A stretch of 64,000 nucleotides of DNA from Puniceicoccaceae bacterium (lineage in GTDB: Bacteria; Verrucomicrobiota; Verrucomicrobiia; Opitutales; Coraliomargaritaceae): contig CACIKF010000003.1 of the NCBI GenBank assembly GCA_902587165.1, positions 1 through 64,000 on the forward strand, read 5' to 3'. Positions within the stretch are counted from its first letter, which is position 1; every line of letters starts with the position of its first letter. Under the pieces are notes generated by a model. That model saw only the letters and a list, made by a program, of their open reading frames with translations. It had not been told where the DNA came from and made no database searches. Made by a program: the position numbers and the translations under genes. Shown one piece after another: positions 1 to 9,001 of this stretch.

Positions 1-489
1 GTAATTGGTAGCCATTGTTCCGTTCCGGTTAAACTCGTAGTAGTAATATTCCTCACCGCTGCTACCAGACTGTGCTGATTGCCGTGGATAATTTATTTTC
101 ATATTACTACTAGCTGGTAACCCCTTGCTTAAAGCCTCGTTAAAATAAATTCCTTCAGGAAGGTAGGTGCCTTGGGTCGCAGCAAACCATTGATCTGATC
201 CAGCAGGCGCCTCCTCGTAGACAATACCAAAGTAACGCAGCTTCTTTTCCTCATCTTTATTGGAAGCTAAATCTGAGTAAATAATTAGACGTGTCTTCGC
301 ATTTTTAAGAATCGCCTGACCACGTGCACCTTGCGCGATTCCAGAAATAATGCGCTGAGAGGAACTTAACTTTGCGCCGTCTCCACCACCTCCGCCAATG
401 AAAATGATAGACGAAGCAATCAGTATAATACTGATGACGACCAGTAGTTCAATTAAGGTAAATGCTGATTTCTTGGAATAAGAATTCAT
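1..489 (-). CDS. Prepilin-type N-terminal cleavage/methylation protein, partial
   Basis: The start ATG is at 489 and the frame stays open to the left window edge, so the C-terminus is missing. The protein begins MNSYSKKSAFTLIELLVV, a class III prepilin signal: a short basic leader, then the hydrophobic helix with Glu at +5 after the cleavage site. A prepilin peptidase would cut before the Phe and methylate it. A Gly-rich stretch follows the helix at about residue 31. Such proteins form type IV pili or type II secretion pseudopili. It lies just downstream of two further pseudopilin-like genes on the same strand, so the three probably form an operon. The relatively short helix and later beta-rich sequence suggest a minor, GspH-like pseudopilin, but this is inference. 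Confidence 0.85.
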   Translation of the reverse strand, partial: MNSYSKKSAFTLIELLVVISIILIASSIIFIGGGGGDGAKLSSSQRIISGIAQGARGQAILKNAKTRLIIYSDLASNKDEEKKLRYFGIVYEEAPAGSDQWFAATQGTYLPEGIYFNEALSKGLPASSNMKINYPRQSAQSGSSGEEYYYYEFNRNGTMATNY

Positions 490-503
490 TAAGAAAAATA
501 AAA

Positions 504-1058
504 TTAGTCGTAGAGAGAGTAGCCTGGTGCGTCTGTGGTGGTGTCTGTGACCACATATGCCGTTACTGGGGATTTCAGTTTACTATTTCCTGGGACCGAA
601 ACATCGCCGTCGCCATCACCGTCGATGGCAATGAAGATTTGGGTGTTGTTGAAGCGATCTGCGATGATGTTATAATCAAGAGTATCGTCATCTTTTAGCA
701 AAAACTCAGACTCAGAAAAACTATGAAAAGAGATTCGACGACGATTCCCACCAGTTGAGACCGTTTCACCACTGTCATTTCGACCAGACAAAGTTTCAAT
801 AAAGCCACTAGAAAGTGAATTAATATTAGCCCCATTATTGGACTGCGCGTCGGAAAAGGGATAATAGCCATACTCACCCTTGAACATGGTAATCGCAGTC
901 ACATAATTTGAAAGTTGAGCTTTGGAGGCTGCTAAGTTGGCTTGTGTCCTGACAGCTCCAACCGTGGGAATCAGAATGCCAGCCAGGATGCCGATAATGG
1001 CAATCACCATCAAAAGCTCGATCAAAGTAAAACCTGAGATTTTTTTGTTGTTCTTCAT
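504..1058 (-). CDS. GspG-like pseudopilin (type II secretion / type IV pilus family)
   Basis: This 184-residue protein starts MKNNKKISGFTLIELLMV, a classical prepilin leader with cleavage after Gly and Glu at +5, followed by a helix of about 22 hydrophobic residues. The middle contains KGEYGYYP, close to the short Tyr/Pro motif of major pseudopilins of the GspG family. Near the C-terminus, IDGDGDGDV is an acidic, possibly calcium-binding segment; GspG proteins bind calcium. The stop of the upstream gene (1062) is three bases before this start, which points to an operon with translational coupling. Processing would need a PilD-type peptidase, which is not in the window. Confidence 0.88.
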   Translation of the reverse strand: MKNNKKISGFTLIELLMVIAIIGILAGILIPTVGAVRTQANLAASKAQLSNYVTAITMFKGEYGYYPFSDAQSNNGANINSLSSGFIETLSGRNDSGETVSTGGNRRRISFHSFSESEFLLKDDDTLDYNIIADRFNNTQIFIAIDGDGDGDVSVPGNSKLKSPVTAYVVTDTTTDAPGYSLYD

Positions 1059-1061
1059 AAA

Positions 1062-1667
1062 TTATTCTCCTGCGTATATATTGTCGATATTTTTGGAATT
1101 TTGTCGAAGTGTAGCGTCTAGGATCCCATCGCTTGATACCTCGACATGGCTGTTGTCAGAGCCCTTTGAATAGAGCACATAACCAAAGTTATCCCAACTA
1201 CTAGCGGTGGAAGTTCTGTATTTATAAACATACAAATTGCCCCATGGATCCGTGTAGTACAAGTCAGTAGGCATTACGTTATTGTTACTAGGCAAAGTAC
1301 CAGAGTAGCTTAACTTTTCAGGATCGATAAATGCTCTAGGTCCAGAAGACGGAACGGTATCTTCATCCTTATCTATATAGTCTACAGAGCTTCCGCTGCG
1401 GTCAAATTCTTTCCATCCCATAAGCGCCTTAGCTAATTCCTTTGCCCTAGTTACTTCATTACTACTTTCTGTTACCCACGGGTAATCCCCGTTTACTGAT
1501 TTATACTGCTCTAAGCCCTGGGAGATAATAGCCAGCTCTGCTTTAGCCTTGGTACGTGCCTGCGCGTTTTGCACGCCGCGTGAAATACCGAAGGTGATGC
1601 CAGCAAGAATCAAAATCACGGCAATGACCATCAGAAGCTCAATCAAAGTGAATCCTTGTTGGCGCAT
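1062..1667 (-). CDS. GspG-like pseudopilin
   Basis: Prepilin-like protein of about 201 residues when started at MRQQGFTLIELLMV. An upstream ATG at 1703 would add 12 residues (MLYNPPNLYSQS), but prepilin leaders are short and basic, so 1667 is preferred. The helix is followed by a conserved GspG-like section: KSVNGDYP at about residue 60, and later DPWGNLYVYKYR, the motif typical of major pseudopilins. It is the first gene of the three-gene prepilin cluster reading leftwards. The similarity to its neighbour in the N-terminal helix only is normal for this family. Confidence 0.88.
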   Translation of the reverse strand: MRQQGFTLIELLMVIAVILILAGITFGISRGVQNAQARTKAKAELAIISQGLEQYKSVNGDYPWVTESSNEVTRAKELAKALMGWKEFDRSGSSVDYIDKDEDTVPSSGPRAFIDPEKLSYSGTLPSNNNVMPTDLYYTDPWGNLYVYKYRTSTASSWDNFGYVLYSKGSDNSHVEVSSDGILDATLRQNSKNIDNIYAGE

Positions 1668-1839
1668 ACTCTGCGAATAAAGATTAGGGGGGTTGTATAA
1701 CATGGGGATGTTAACTAAATTTAATCAGTTTTATAGAAAATAAAAATAACGCCTTTAAATCAATTACTGTCAACTCTGCTCTAGGGCAGTTCAGTTAATA
1801 TGTTGGACTTCGTGCCGTAGATGCACTGAATCGTGGATT

Positions 1840-2322
1840 ATGAAAATCGGTATCTATCCGGGGTCCTTCGACCCGATTACTAATGGCCACCTCGATGTGA
1901 TCAACCGCGCGCGGCACATCTTCGACAAGGTTATTGTGGCGGTTGCGCGCAACGCGGCTAAGGATCCTCTCTTCACAAGTGAAGAGAGGGTTCATATGAT
2001 CGAAGAAAACCTAACGGATCGCCCAAATATATCGGTCATCGCCTTTGACGGTCTAATCGTCGATCTGGCGAAGGAGAAAAAAGCGGTGGCACTTATCCGT
2101 GGACTGCGGGCGGTTTCAGACTTCGAGCACGAGTTCCAAATGGCGCAAATGAACCGCCATCTCGACGATTCGATCGAAACGATCTTCCTCATGCCCAATG
2201 AGCAATTTTTCTTCACTAGCTCAAATCTAGTCAAACAGGTCTTTAAGTTCACCGATCGGGAGCGCAGGTTGATCCCCACGAATGTGCACGAGGCACTTTC
2301 GGAAAAATTCGGACACGGATAG
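1840..2322 (+). CDS. coaD: Phosphopantetheine adenylyltransferase
   Basis: CoaD transfers AMP from ATP to 4'-phosphopantetheine, the fourth step of coenzyme A synthesis, in the cytoplasm. The 160-residue length is typical. The N-terminus [20 protein letters not shown] holds the nucleotidyltransferase T/HxGH motif in its NGH form. Further conserved parts are the RGLR segment near residue 89 and a [11 protein letters not shown] stretch near residue 127, matching the usual (V/T)SSxxVKE region. It stands alone on the plus strand, opposite to the prepilin genes. No Shine-Dalgarno sequence is visible before the ATG. Confidence 0.97.
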   Translation: MKIGIYPGSFDPITNGHLDVINRARHIFDKVIVAVARNAAKDPLFTSEERVHMIEENLTDRPNISVIAFDGLIVDLAKEKKAVALIRGLRAVSDFEHEFQMAQMNRHLDDSIETIFLMPNEQFFFTSSNLVKQVFKFTDRERRLIPTNVHEALSEKFGHG

Positions 2323-2460
2323 GAAACGCTATTTCGAGCGCAGCGACAAGACCGGGCGCGAAGCGAACCGGAACAATGCTGAAATTCATTAACCTAATCT
2401 CCTATCCATTCACCGCAGGGCTAGAGTAAGTTTAAGAGCAGTACCAAGATCAAGTAGAGC

Positions 2461-3804
2461 ATGAGCGACACTAACGATACGATTACCAACACCAAAAGCC
2501 ATAGCCGCCTAGGCATCATCTTCCTGACTCTGTTTCTAGATTTAGTTGGGTTTTCGATCATCTTCCCGCTTTTTCCAGCAATGCTCGAGTATTACCTACC
2601 GAGCGGCGATGGGGGCTCGACTCTGCTTGCGCTATTGATCGCCCCACTCGCCGATTGGGCGGAAAGTAGTGGTGCAACAAATCCTCGCTTTATGACGGCA
2701 GTACTTTTTGGCGGCATCCTCGGTTCTCTCTACTCGATCCTACAATTTATCTGCGCGCCACTTTGGGGTGCCTATTCCGATCGAGTCGGACGGCGTAAGG
2801 TCCTGTTAATAACAATCAGCGGACTGGCCTTAAGTTACATCGCTTGGTTTTTTGCGGCATCCTTTTGGATGCTGGTTCTCGCTCGAGTGCTAGGTGGCGT
2901 AATGGGGGGTAACCTCTCGGTGGCAACGGCCGCAGTGGCTGATAGCACAACACGCGAAAAGCGCTCCAGTGGGCTAGCTATTATCGGGATCGCTTTTGGG
3001 CTGGGCTTCATCGTGGGGCCTGCTATCGGTGGTCTTCTAGCTAAGATCGATCTGTCGATGATCGCGCCCGCGCTGAAAGCTTTTGGCGTGAACCCCTTTT
3101 CCATGCCCGCGCTAGTCAGCTTGATTTTGACCACGATTAATTTGATCTGGGTCTATCAGCGCTTCGGGGAGACTTTACCTCCAGAGAAGCGTGGGGAGCC
3201 GAACCCCGATCGCAAGGGGCTTGCAGTATTCCGCCTATTTCGTTGCCCCGAGCCCGCGACACGTCGCACAAATCTCGTCTATTTGGTCTACATGTTAGCC
3301 TTTAGTGGGATGGAATTTACGCTGACATTTCTCGCGTCCGAGCGCTTTGACTTCACGCCGGCACAGAATGGAGGCATGTTCGTCTTCATCGGACTCATTC
3401 TGGTGCTCGTTCAAGGTGGCATCGTGCGTCGACTCGCATCTCCTGTCGGCGAGAAGCGACTTGCCATAGCTGGACTAGCCTTTGGCGTCGCCGCCTTTCT
3501 AGCATTGGCTATGGCCTTAAAGCTAGGCCTTTTCTTCGGAGCGCTCGCCTTGATGGCATTCTCCATCGGCCTTGCCTCGCCTACACTCAGTGCGCTCGTA
3601 TCACTTTACTCCAGCGAGTCGGATCAGGGTGCAAATCTTGGTATATTCCGCTCGGCTGGCTCGCTCGCTAGAGCAGTAGGCCCACTGACAGCGGCCTTAG
3701 TTTACTTTATCTATGGCTCACAAAGTGCCTACCTTTTTGGTGCGCTCGTGGTAATTATCCCGCTGGTCATGGCGCTAAAGCTACCAAAACCGGTTAAGGG
3801 CTAA
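2461..3804 (+). CDS. MFS transporter, TetA-like drug exporter family
   Basis: A 447-residue membrane protein with about 12 hydrophobic segments, the major facilitator layout. The N-terminus [20 protein letters not shown] resembles the first helix of TetA/MdfA-type antiporters. The loop between helices 2 and 3 carries [14 protein letters not shown], the MFS signature motif A (GxxSDRxGRR). [11 protein letters not shown] segment at about residue 183 matches motif C of the drug/H+ antiporter group. An extra segment near residues 45-75 lies between the first two helices and is longer than usual. Substrate cannot be deduced. The gene is monocistronic. Confidence 0.9.
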   Translation: MSDTNDTITNTKSHSRLGIIFLTLFLDLVGFSIIFPLFPAMLEYYLPSGDGGSTLLALLIAPLADWAESSGATNPRFMTAVLFGGILGSLYSILQFICAPLWGAYSDRVGRRKVLLITISGLALSYIAWFFAASFWMLVLARVLGGVMGGNLSVATAAVADSTTREKRSSGLAIIGIAFGLGFIVGPAIGGLLAKIDLSMIAPALKAFGVNPFSMPALVSLILTTINLIWVYQRFGETLPPEKRGEPNPDRKGLAVFRLFRCPEPATRRTNLVYLVYMLAFSGMEFTLTFLASERFDFTPAQNGGMFVFIGLILVLVQGGIVRRLASPVGEKRLAIAGLAFGVAAFLALAMALKLGLFFGALALMAFSIGLASPTLSALVSLYSSESDQGANLGIFRSAGSLARAVGPLTAALVYFIYGSQSAYLFGALVVIIPLVMALKLPKPVKG

Positions 3805-3905
3805 ACCATGACCAGCAGTTGCACGTCCACATACTAGGCACTTACGGCGATCGGCCATAGCCAAAAAATTACTGGGCGTTCGTCAAGAGAGCACCCCGTT
3901 CAAAC

Positions 3906-4184
3906 CTAGTCGCTATCGCCTGTACGATCGCTTTCTTGACGCTCTTTGGCGACGTTAACCACTAGCTGGCGGCCAGAGACCTCTTGGCCATCGAGCTGGC
4001 GAATGGCTTCTTGGCCTGAGGACTCTTCGGCCATTGTAACAAAACCGAAACCACGAGGACGACCGCCACCAGGACGGGTCACGATGATCGCGTCTTCGAC
4101 CTCTCCGGATTGTCCAAAAATCTCGCGGAGATCATCAGCGGTGGCATCGAAAGAGAGGTTACCTACATAAAGTCGAACGGCCAT
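3906..4184 (-). CDS. RNA-binding protein, single RRM domain
   Basis: A 92-residue protein consisting of one RNA recognition motif. RNP2 is LYVGNLSF at residues 5-12 and RNP1 is RGFGFVTM at about residues 44-51, with the two RNA-stacking Phe residues present. The short tail is charged (KERQESDRTGDSD) and lacks the glycine-rich extension of its paralogue at 6708-7076. Bacterial proteins of this type resemble the cyanobacterial Rbp family and are often cold-induced RNA chaperones. It is divergent from the ABC exporter gene at 4338, with about 150 bases of shared upstream region. Confidence 0.93.
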   Translation of the reverse strand: MAVRLYVGNLSFDATADDLREIFGQSGEVEDAIIVTRPGGGRPRGFGFVTMAEESSGQEAIRQLDGQEVSGRQLVVNVAKERQESDRTGDSD

Positions 4185-4337
4185 AGTGAAAATTAGGAAT
4201 TAAAAATTAAGAACTCGGAATGAATCGAGTAGATGCGCAAACAAGCGGACAAAGACTCGGCCTGACAACCTTTTATTTATATTCTGATTTGCCAAGACTC
4301 CGCTTCGAGGCTTGCTTGCAAGTAACTTTGATCGCAC

Positions 4338-6107
4338 GTGAGTATAAAAAAAGACAAACACCATAAAAACGTCATTCTTCGGGTCTCTGCCTACCTGTTT
4401 CGCTATAAAGGCTTGTTCTGGCTGACGATCGGGCTTGCTGCGAGCATGGCGGCCATGGAGATCGCCGTACCGATTGCAATTCAACGCATCTTCGACGGAC
4501 TCGAAGCAACGAGAGCGCTCGAAGGCCTCATTTACGGGGTCGGGCTGATCGCCCTTTTCTACCTCGGCAGTGAGATTTTTAATAGCCTACGTATCCGAGT
4601 AAACAATACTCTAGAGCAGCGTGTCCTTCTAGAGATGCGGCGCGACCTCCACAGCAAACTGCTGCGCCTGCCCGTCTCATTCTACGACCAGCGCAAGAGT
4701 GGCGAGATTTCCTCTCGTGTAATTGAAGATGTGGCAGCTGTCGAGCGCGCCCTACTTGACGGCACGGAACAAGGTACAGGCGCTATCCTGCGGATCTTAA
4801 TGATCAGTGCTTATCTTTTTTATCTGCAACCCTTCCTAGCATCCTTCGTATTTCTGCCAGTTCCAATCTTGCTAATTATGGGTATCTATTACTCGAAGGG
4901 ATCTCGCGCAGTCTGGAAAGGGGTGCGAGAGAGCTCGGGAGATCTGAATAGTCTGTTGGTTGAAGATATTCAAGGCAATCGCCTCATTCAGACTTTTGGA
5001 CTTCAGGACCGCGAGTCCGCTAGATTCGAGGTCAAAGCAAAGTCCTTAAAGGAGAAAACCCTGCGAGCGATGTATCGCTGGGCAAATTATCACCCAGTCA
5101 CTAACCTGGTGACCAAGCTCGGCTTCCTCAGTATCGTAGCGATTGGTGGTTACTTTGTGCTGCAAGAATCAACAGACTTTACCATGGGCAAGTTAATCGC
5201 TTTCTTTCTATTGGCCAACATGCTCTACCAGCCTATCTCCCAGTTGCACGGATTGAACCACCTGATCGCTGCGGGTCGCGCCTCAGGCGTGCGAGTTTTT
5301 GAAATACTCGATGCGCAGGTTGATGTCGATGAGCCGCGATCACCCAAATCGCTACCCAATCAGCCGATTGAACTGAGCTTCGAAGGTGTGCATTTCAAAT
5401 ACCCAGAACGACCTGCGATCTTAGAGCAATTCAATCTCACGCTGGAGGCAAATCGAGTCACTGCAATCGTTGGGCACACCGGCGCAGGTAAGTCTACAGT
5501 GGCCAATCTCGCCATGCGCACCTACGATGTGGGCGGCGGCACGATCAAACTCTCAGGCGTCGACATCCGTCAAATTGCACTCAATGAACTACACGATAAA
5601 GTCGGCCACGTCGCCCAAGACCCCTTCCTCTTTGAAGGAACAGTACGCGATAATCTTCTTCTAGCTAAGGAGGATGCCACGGAGGACGAGATCATGGACG
5701 CACTGGATCAAGCGTGCTCAAGTGACTTTGTCGATGCCTTGCCGATGCGACTCGACACCAACATCGGCGAAAAAGGTATCCGCTTGAGCCAAGGCGAGAA
5801 GCAGCGACTGACTATTGCGCGTGTACTACTAAAAAATCCGCCCTTTGTCATCCTCGACGAGGCCACTGCCAGCGTTGACACGATCACCGAGCGCAAGATC
5901 CAAGAAGCTCTAGATCGCCTCGTGCAAGAGCGTACCGTGTTAGTCATCGCGCACCGACTCTCCACCGTACGACGAGCGGACAAGATAGTGGTCATGGAAC
6001 AAGGCCAGATAATTGAGTCTGGTTCGCACGAAGCGCTAATCGACCAAGGTGGACACTATGCTAATCTATGGCGGCACCAGAGCGATCTGATTCCGGAATA
6101 TTCGTAG
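4338..6107 (+). CDS. ABC transporter, fused permease and ATPase (exporter type)
   Basis: A half-size ABC exporter of 589 residues starting at GTG. The first 320 residues hold six transmembrane helices of the type-1 exporter fold. The nucleotide-binding domain follows: Walker A GHTGAGKST at about residue 381, a Q-loop (VAQDPFLFEG), the signature RLSQGEKQR (LSQGE in place of LSGGQ), Walker B FVILDEATA and H-loop IAHRLST. It would work as a homodimer exporting a lipid, peptide or drug; MsbA-like lipid export is one option, but nothing in the sequence settles it. No partner genes are adjacent. Confidence 0.93.
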   Translation: MSIKKDKHHKNVILRVSAYLFRYKGLFWLTIGLAASMAAMEIAVPIAIQRIFDGLEATRALEGLIYGVGLIALFYLGSEIFNSLRIRVNNTLEQRVLLEMRRDLHSKLLRLPVSFYDQRKSGEISSRVIEDVAAVERALLDGTEQGTGAILRILMISAYLFYLQPFLASFVFLPVPILLIMGIYYSKGSRAVWKGVRESSGDLNSLLVEDIQGNRLIQTFGLQDRESARFEVKAKSLKEKTLRAMYRWANYHPVTNLVTKLGFLSIVAIGGYFVLQESTDFTMGKLIAFFLLANMLYQPISQLHGLNHLIAAGRASGVRVFEILDAQVDVDEPRSPKSLPNQPIELSFEGVHFKYPERPAILEQFNLTLEANRVTAIVGHTGAGKSTVANLAMRTYDVGGGTIKLSGVDIRQIALNELHDKVGHVAQDPFLFEGTVRDNLLLAKEDATEDEIMDALDQACSSDFVDALPMRLDTNIGEKGIRLSQGEKQRLTIARVLLKNPPFVILDEATASVDTITERKIQEALDRLVQERTVLVIAHRLSTVRRADKIVVMEQGQIIESGSHEALIDQGGHYANLWRHQSDLIPEYS

Positions 6108-6260
6108 AAGCGACCCCCTTCTTACCTCGAAGATAAACTCTAGACGGTAATTTTCGTGAGAAACTTACCAAATATCTATGGATTCTCGTATGAATTTGGT
6201 AATCTTGGATTATATCTTGCTATAAATACCAGTAACTTTTTTATACACATGTTAATATCC

Positions 6261-6566
6261 ATGAGCACACCAGAAAGCAGCGAAAGCAACGAAGCGACTA
6301 CCAAGATACTCGTTGTCCAAAACAAGATGGGTATCCACGCCCGTCCTGCAGCCATGATTGTACGCATCGCCAACACTTTTAGTGGCGAAGTATGGGTGGA
6401 AAAAGACGGTGAGCAGGTCAACGGCAAGAGTATTATGGGCCTTATGATGCTGGCTGCCGGCAAAGGCTCCAACCTTGTGGTGCGTGCCGAAGGAGCCGCC
6501 GTAGATGCCGAGCGGATGCTCGGTGAGTTGGTCGATCTATTTGAGCGACGCTTTGAAGAAGTTTAG
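6261..6566 (+). CDS. HPr family phosphocarrier protein
   Basis: HPr carries a phosphoryl group from enzyme I to sugar transporters or to regulatory partners. The phospho-acceptor is His26 in MGIHARPAAM. The regulatory serine is present as Ser57 in GKSIMGLMML, the site of HPr kinase in species that have it. The protein has about 101 residues from the ATG at 6261; an in-frame ATG at 6156 would add 35 residues (an odd extension rich in aromatics) and is not favoured. It ends shortly before the convergent RRM gene. No other PTS gene lies in the window, which suggests a mainly regulatory phosphotransfer role. Confidence 0.92.
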   Translation: MSTPESSESNEATTKILVVQNKMGIHARPAAMIVRIANTFSGEVWVEKDGEQVNGKSIMGLMMLAAGKGSNLVVRAEGAAVDAERMLGELVDLFERRFEEV

Positions 6567-6628
6567 CTCGCCTATCATGGGAGGATAAGTGGGAATGGAA
6601 GTGTTCGCACTCTACGCTAAAACTCACC

Positions 6629-6655
6629 AAAAAAAGGGTTCCGTTTCCAGAACCC
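6629..6655 (-). terminator. Intrinsic terminator of the RRM gene at 6708
   Basis: On the minus strand GGGTTC (6655-6650) pairs with GAACCC (6641-6636), with an 8-base loop, followed by seven Ts (complement of 6635-6629). It sits about 50 bases after the stop of the RRM gene. The stem is only 6 bp, but it is followed directly by the T tract. Confidence 0.7.
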
Positions 6656-6707
6656 CGTTAGAATGTGATTTTTGTGAATCCGCAGGATTCTGAAGCTGGG
6701 TCGTTAA

Positions 6708-7076
6708 TTAGTATTTGTCGCGACCGCCACGGTCGCCACCACGGCCACCACGATCTCCACCGCCATAACCGCCGCGTCCGCGACGATCACCGCCACGATT
6801 ATAACCGCCGCCGCCCTGTGGGCGCTCTTCACGGGGACGTGCTTCGTTGATGGTCAGGGCACGACCGGCAAATTCTTCGCCGTTGAGACCTTCGATCGCT
6901 GCATTCATTTCTTCAGGGGTTTCCATCGAGACAAAAGCAAAGCCGCGGGGGCGGCCAGACTCACGGTCTTTAACGATGAACACGTCACTTACGGTTCCGT
7001 GTGCTTCAAAAAGCTCGCGGATATCACTATCAGTTGCGTCGTAGGACAGATTGCCTACATACATTTTGGTATTCAT
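6708..7076 (-). CDS. RNA-binding protein, RRM with glycine-rich tail
   Basis: A 122-residue protein. The RRM occupies residues 4-80, with RNP2 MYVGNLSY and RNP1 RGFAFVSM. The tail from about residue 85 is made of Arg-Gly-Gly-type repeats ([20 protein letters not shown]), as in cyanobacterial Rbp proteins and plant glycine-rich RNA-binding proteins. Such tails bind RNA loosely and can promote condensation. It is a paralogue of the protein at 3906-4184. The 298 bases upstream carry no gene and must hold its promoter and a possibly long 5' leader, as is common for cold-shock genes; no specific element could be confirmed. Confidence 0.95.
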   Translation of the reverse strand: MNTKMYVGNLSYDATDSDIRELFEAHGTVSDVFIVKDRESGRPRGFAFVSMETPEEMNAAIEGLNGEEFAGRALTINEARPREERPQGGGGYNRGGDRRGRGGYGGGDRGGRGGDRGGRDKY

Positions 7077-7374
7077 TTATTTATCTTTTATTGGGCTATG
7101 CCACTTGCTTCTTTGCTTTGAGTTTCGCTAAGACGCGAATTCGACCTGACTGAATACATTTTTACTTTATCCAACTGATACTACCCATGCTCTGAATATT
7201 AACATGTGCTATAGAGGATCTAGGCTTATTGACAATTCGGTATAAATAGCAAGCGACATTTTTGGGCATTACGGTAAATTAACTTATGGAATACTTTCCA
7301 AGAAGGGTTGTTAGCGCCAAGTCCTTTCAGGTCAATCGACACAGGCTCGAGCTAGCACGCAGGCTACAGTTCAA

Positions 7375-7818
7375 CTACTGGTGGTGATACTTAGAGCCAG
7401 TCTGGATAGCCACGGCTCGGTAGAGCTGCTCGTAGACGAGCATACGTGCGATTTCGTGAGTGAATGTGAGTGGCGAGAGGGAAAAAAGTGCGTCGGCACG
7501 TGCCTTGACCGTATCACTTAGACCGTAGGCCCCGCCGAGGATGAAGATGGCGGGGCGACCTTGTAGGGCGTAGAGTTCATCGGCCAGTCTTTGCGAGGTG
7601 CGGGTCATACCCTCTTCTGCCATCGCGTAAATGCGAGCGTCGCTGCGCTTAGCGAGCGCTTCAAGGATACGTAACCCCTCGCTCTCAACGTCGCCGTCTT
7701 TTAACTCGATCAATTCAAAGTTGCCCTGCCGCTTCAGACGCTGGGAAAAGTCGTCGCAGAGCATAGCAAGCGAGCGGTTTTTCATTTTGCCAATCGCGAT
7801 AACGGTGAAGCGGAACAT
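7375..7818 (-). CDS. rlmH: 23S rRNA (pseudouridine-1915-N3)-methyltransferase
   Basis: RlmH is a SPOUT-class enzyme that methylates pseudouridine 1915 in helix 69 of 23S rRNA, using SAM and acting on the assembled ribosome. The 147 residues match the family. The SAM-binding knot is seen in IFILGGAYGLSD at about residue 92 and LTFTHEIARMLVYEQLYRA at about residue 117, and the C-terminus has the usual YHH ending (SKYHHQ). It reads in the same direction as the unknown gene at 7924-8700, about 100 bases upstream, so they may be co-transcribed. Confidence 0.96.
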   Translation of the reverse strand: MFRFTVIAIGKMKNRSLAMLCDDFSQRLKRQGNFELIELKDGDVESEGLRILEALAKRSDARIYAMAEEGMTRTSQRLADELYALQGRPAIFILGGAYGLSDTVKARADALFSLSPLTFTHEIARMLVYEQLYRAVAIQTGSKYHHQ

Positions 7819-7923
7819 TTCGGATTAAAGATAGAGCTAAGAGATAAGAAGGGTCGATGTAGTTCGCTAGTGAATTTAACAGCTTTCGTCTTCCACACTC
7901 TTAAATCCTTATCTAACTCTAAC

Positions 7924-8700
7924 TTACGATTCGTTTGCGTCTTTGACCGATTTAGCGTAGCGCGAAACTGCCTTAAACAAACTGTCTGCAAAAGAGGCAA
8001 TCGTGATCAACATAAGCTGCAACTCACGATCGCTAAAGGTCAGCATGTCACCCTCTTTGAATATTATGCGCTGATCGACAAGCTTGCCCTTGGGCTTTTC
8101 TGCGGTGGCATCTCGACTGGGGACTTTGGCCGCCTTCAGCTCCAGCACCAGTTCACCATTTTTATCGACTTGCGGTTCTTTGAGCACACCACCCTGCTGC
8201 ATAAGCGCTTGCATGATAAAGCCGAGCGAGATGACACTATCCTCCAGCTCACACAGGATGCCGTAGTCCTTCTCAAGGCGATTAAACTTTTCGTCGAGCT
8301 GCGAGGGGACGAAGGCTTGCTGTGTTTTTTGGGCTTCCTGTTGCGCTTCGGGGCTAACGCTCGAGTTGGCCTTCGTTATCTTGACTAGTGCGAGAAAAAA
8401 GTGCGCGTTATTCATCCCTGTTACTGCGAGATTCATGCAGTCGTTGATCACCTGGCGCACAAGCAAATCCCGGGCGTAGGCCTGCATTTGCTCGAAATTC
8501 TGGTGGTGCTGAGCGGCGGGCATAACTCTGGGTACGTTCACGCGGCTATTGTAAGCGTCCTCCTGCACGCTCTCGCGAGCAACCATATTAAATGCGAGCA
8601 TATCAAAATGGCGCTGTAGACCCGCCATGAACTGGTGAGCGAACTGTTGCAAATTGACCTGCTGGGGCTGACCTTGATTTGGTTGTGGGTTTTCTGACAT
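7924..8700 (-). CDS. Hypothetical protein, glutamine-rich N-terminus
   Basis: About 258 residues from the ATG at 8700; an in-frame start at 8736 adds 12 residues that look unconserved. I do not recognise the family. There is no signal peptide or membrane helix. The first 25 residues are rich in Gln, Asn and Pro. Residues 25-150 appear helical and contain many Met, His and Gln. The C-terminal third holds an FKEGDMLTFSDRELQLML segment and ends in a charged helix. It lies upstream of rlmH on the same strand. Codon use is normal for the window, so it is probably a real, lineage-restricted cytoplasmic protein. Confidence 0.8.
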   Translation of the reverse strand: MSENPQPNQGQPQQVNLQQFAHQFMAGLQRHFDMLAFNMVARESVQEDAYNSRVNVPRVMPAAQHHQNFEQMQAYARDLLVRQVINDCMNLAVTGMNNAHFFLALVKITKANSSVSPEAQQEAQKTQQAFVPSQLDEKFNRLEKDYGILCELEDSVISLGFIMQALMQQGGVLKEPQVDKNGELVLELKAAKVPSRDATAEKPKGKLVDQRIIFKEGDMLTFSDRELQLMLITIASFADSLFKAVSRYAKSVKDANES

Positions 8701-9001
8701 ACTGATCTCTAGGCAACGCATATCGGGAGTTGGCACAATACTGTAATCGTATATCTATAAATTTAAGAACAGGTTAGCTAGCCGATTAGTCCGCTCATCG
8801 TCTTTAAATTACAATGTACGCTAGAGACTTACTATCTAAACGCAGAGAGCCGATCATCCTGACTGTCGGCTACAGTCTTAGAGCTAGATTCATAAGAATA
8901 CCCCTAGCCTAAGCCTAGTGCAGTACGGTTTATCTACGAAAGAGTTAAACAAGCCTGTTTTTGTTTTGCCGACACAAATCCTCTAGGCCTTATTCGTGTA
9001 A
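8701..9001. other. Intergenic region between divergent genes
   Basis: About 300 bases between the unknown gene (minus strand) and the oligopeptide-binding lipoprotein gene (plus strand). It must contain both promoters. I see a short inverted repeat (GCCGA/TCGGC near 8848-8869) but no convincing promoter, riboswitch or small ORF. Confidence 0.4.

Noticed and set aside
6156-6260. 35-residue extension of HPr
   Set aside because: It contains no conserved sequence, and the ATG at 6261 gives a normal HPr with a short tail.
8701-9001. Possible small RNA or attachment site in the gap before the OppA-like gene
   Set aside because: Only a 5-bp inverted repeat is visible; no promoter, terminator or repeated boundary sequence supports it.
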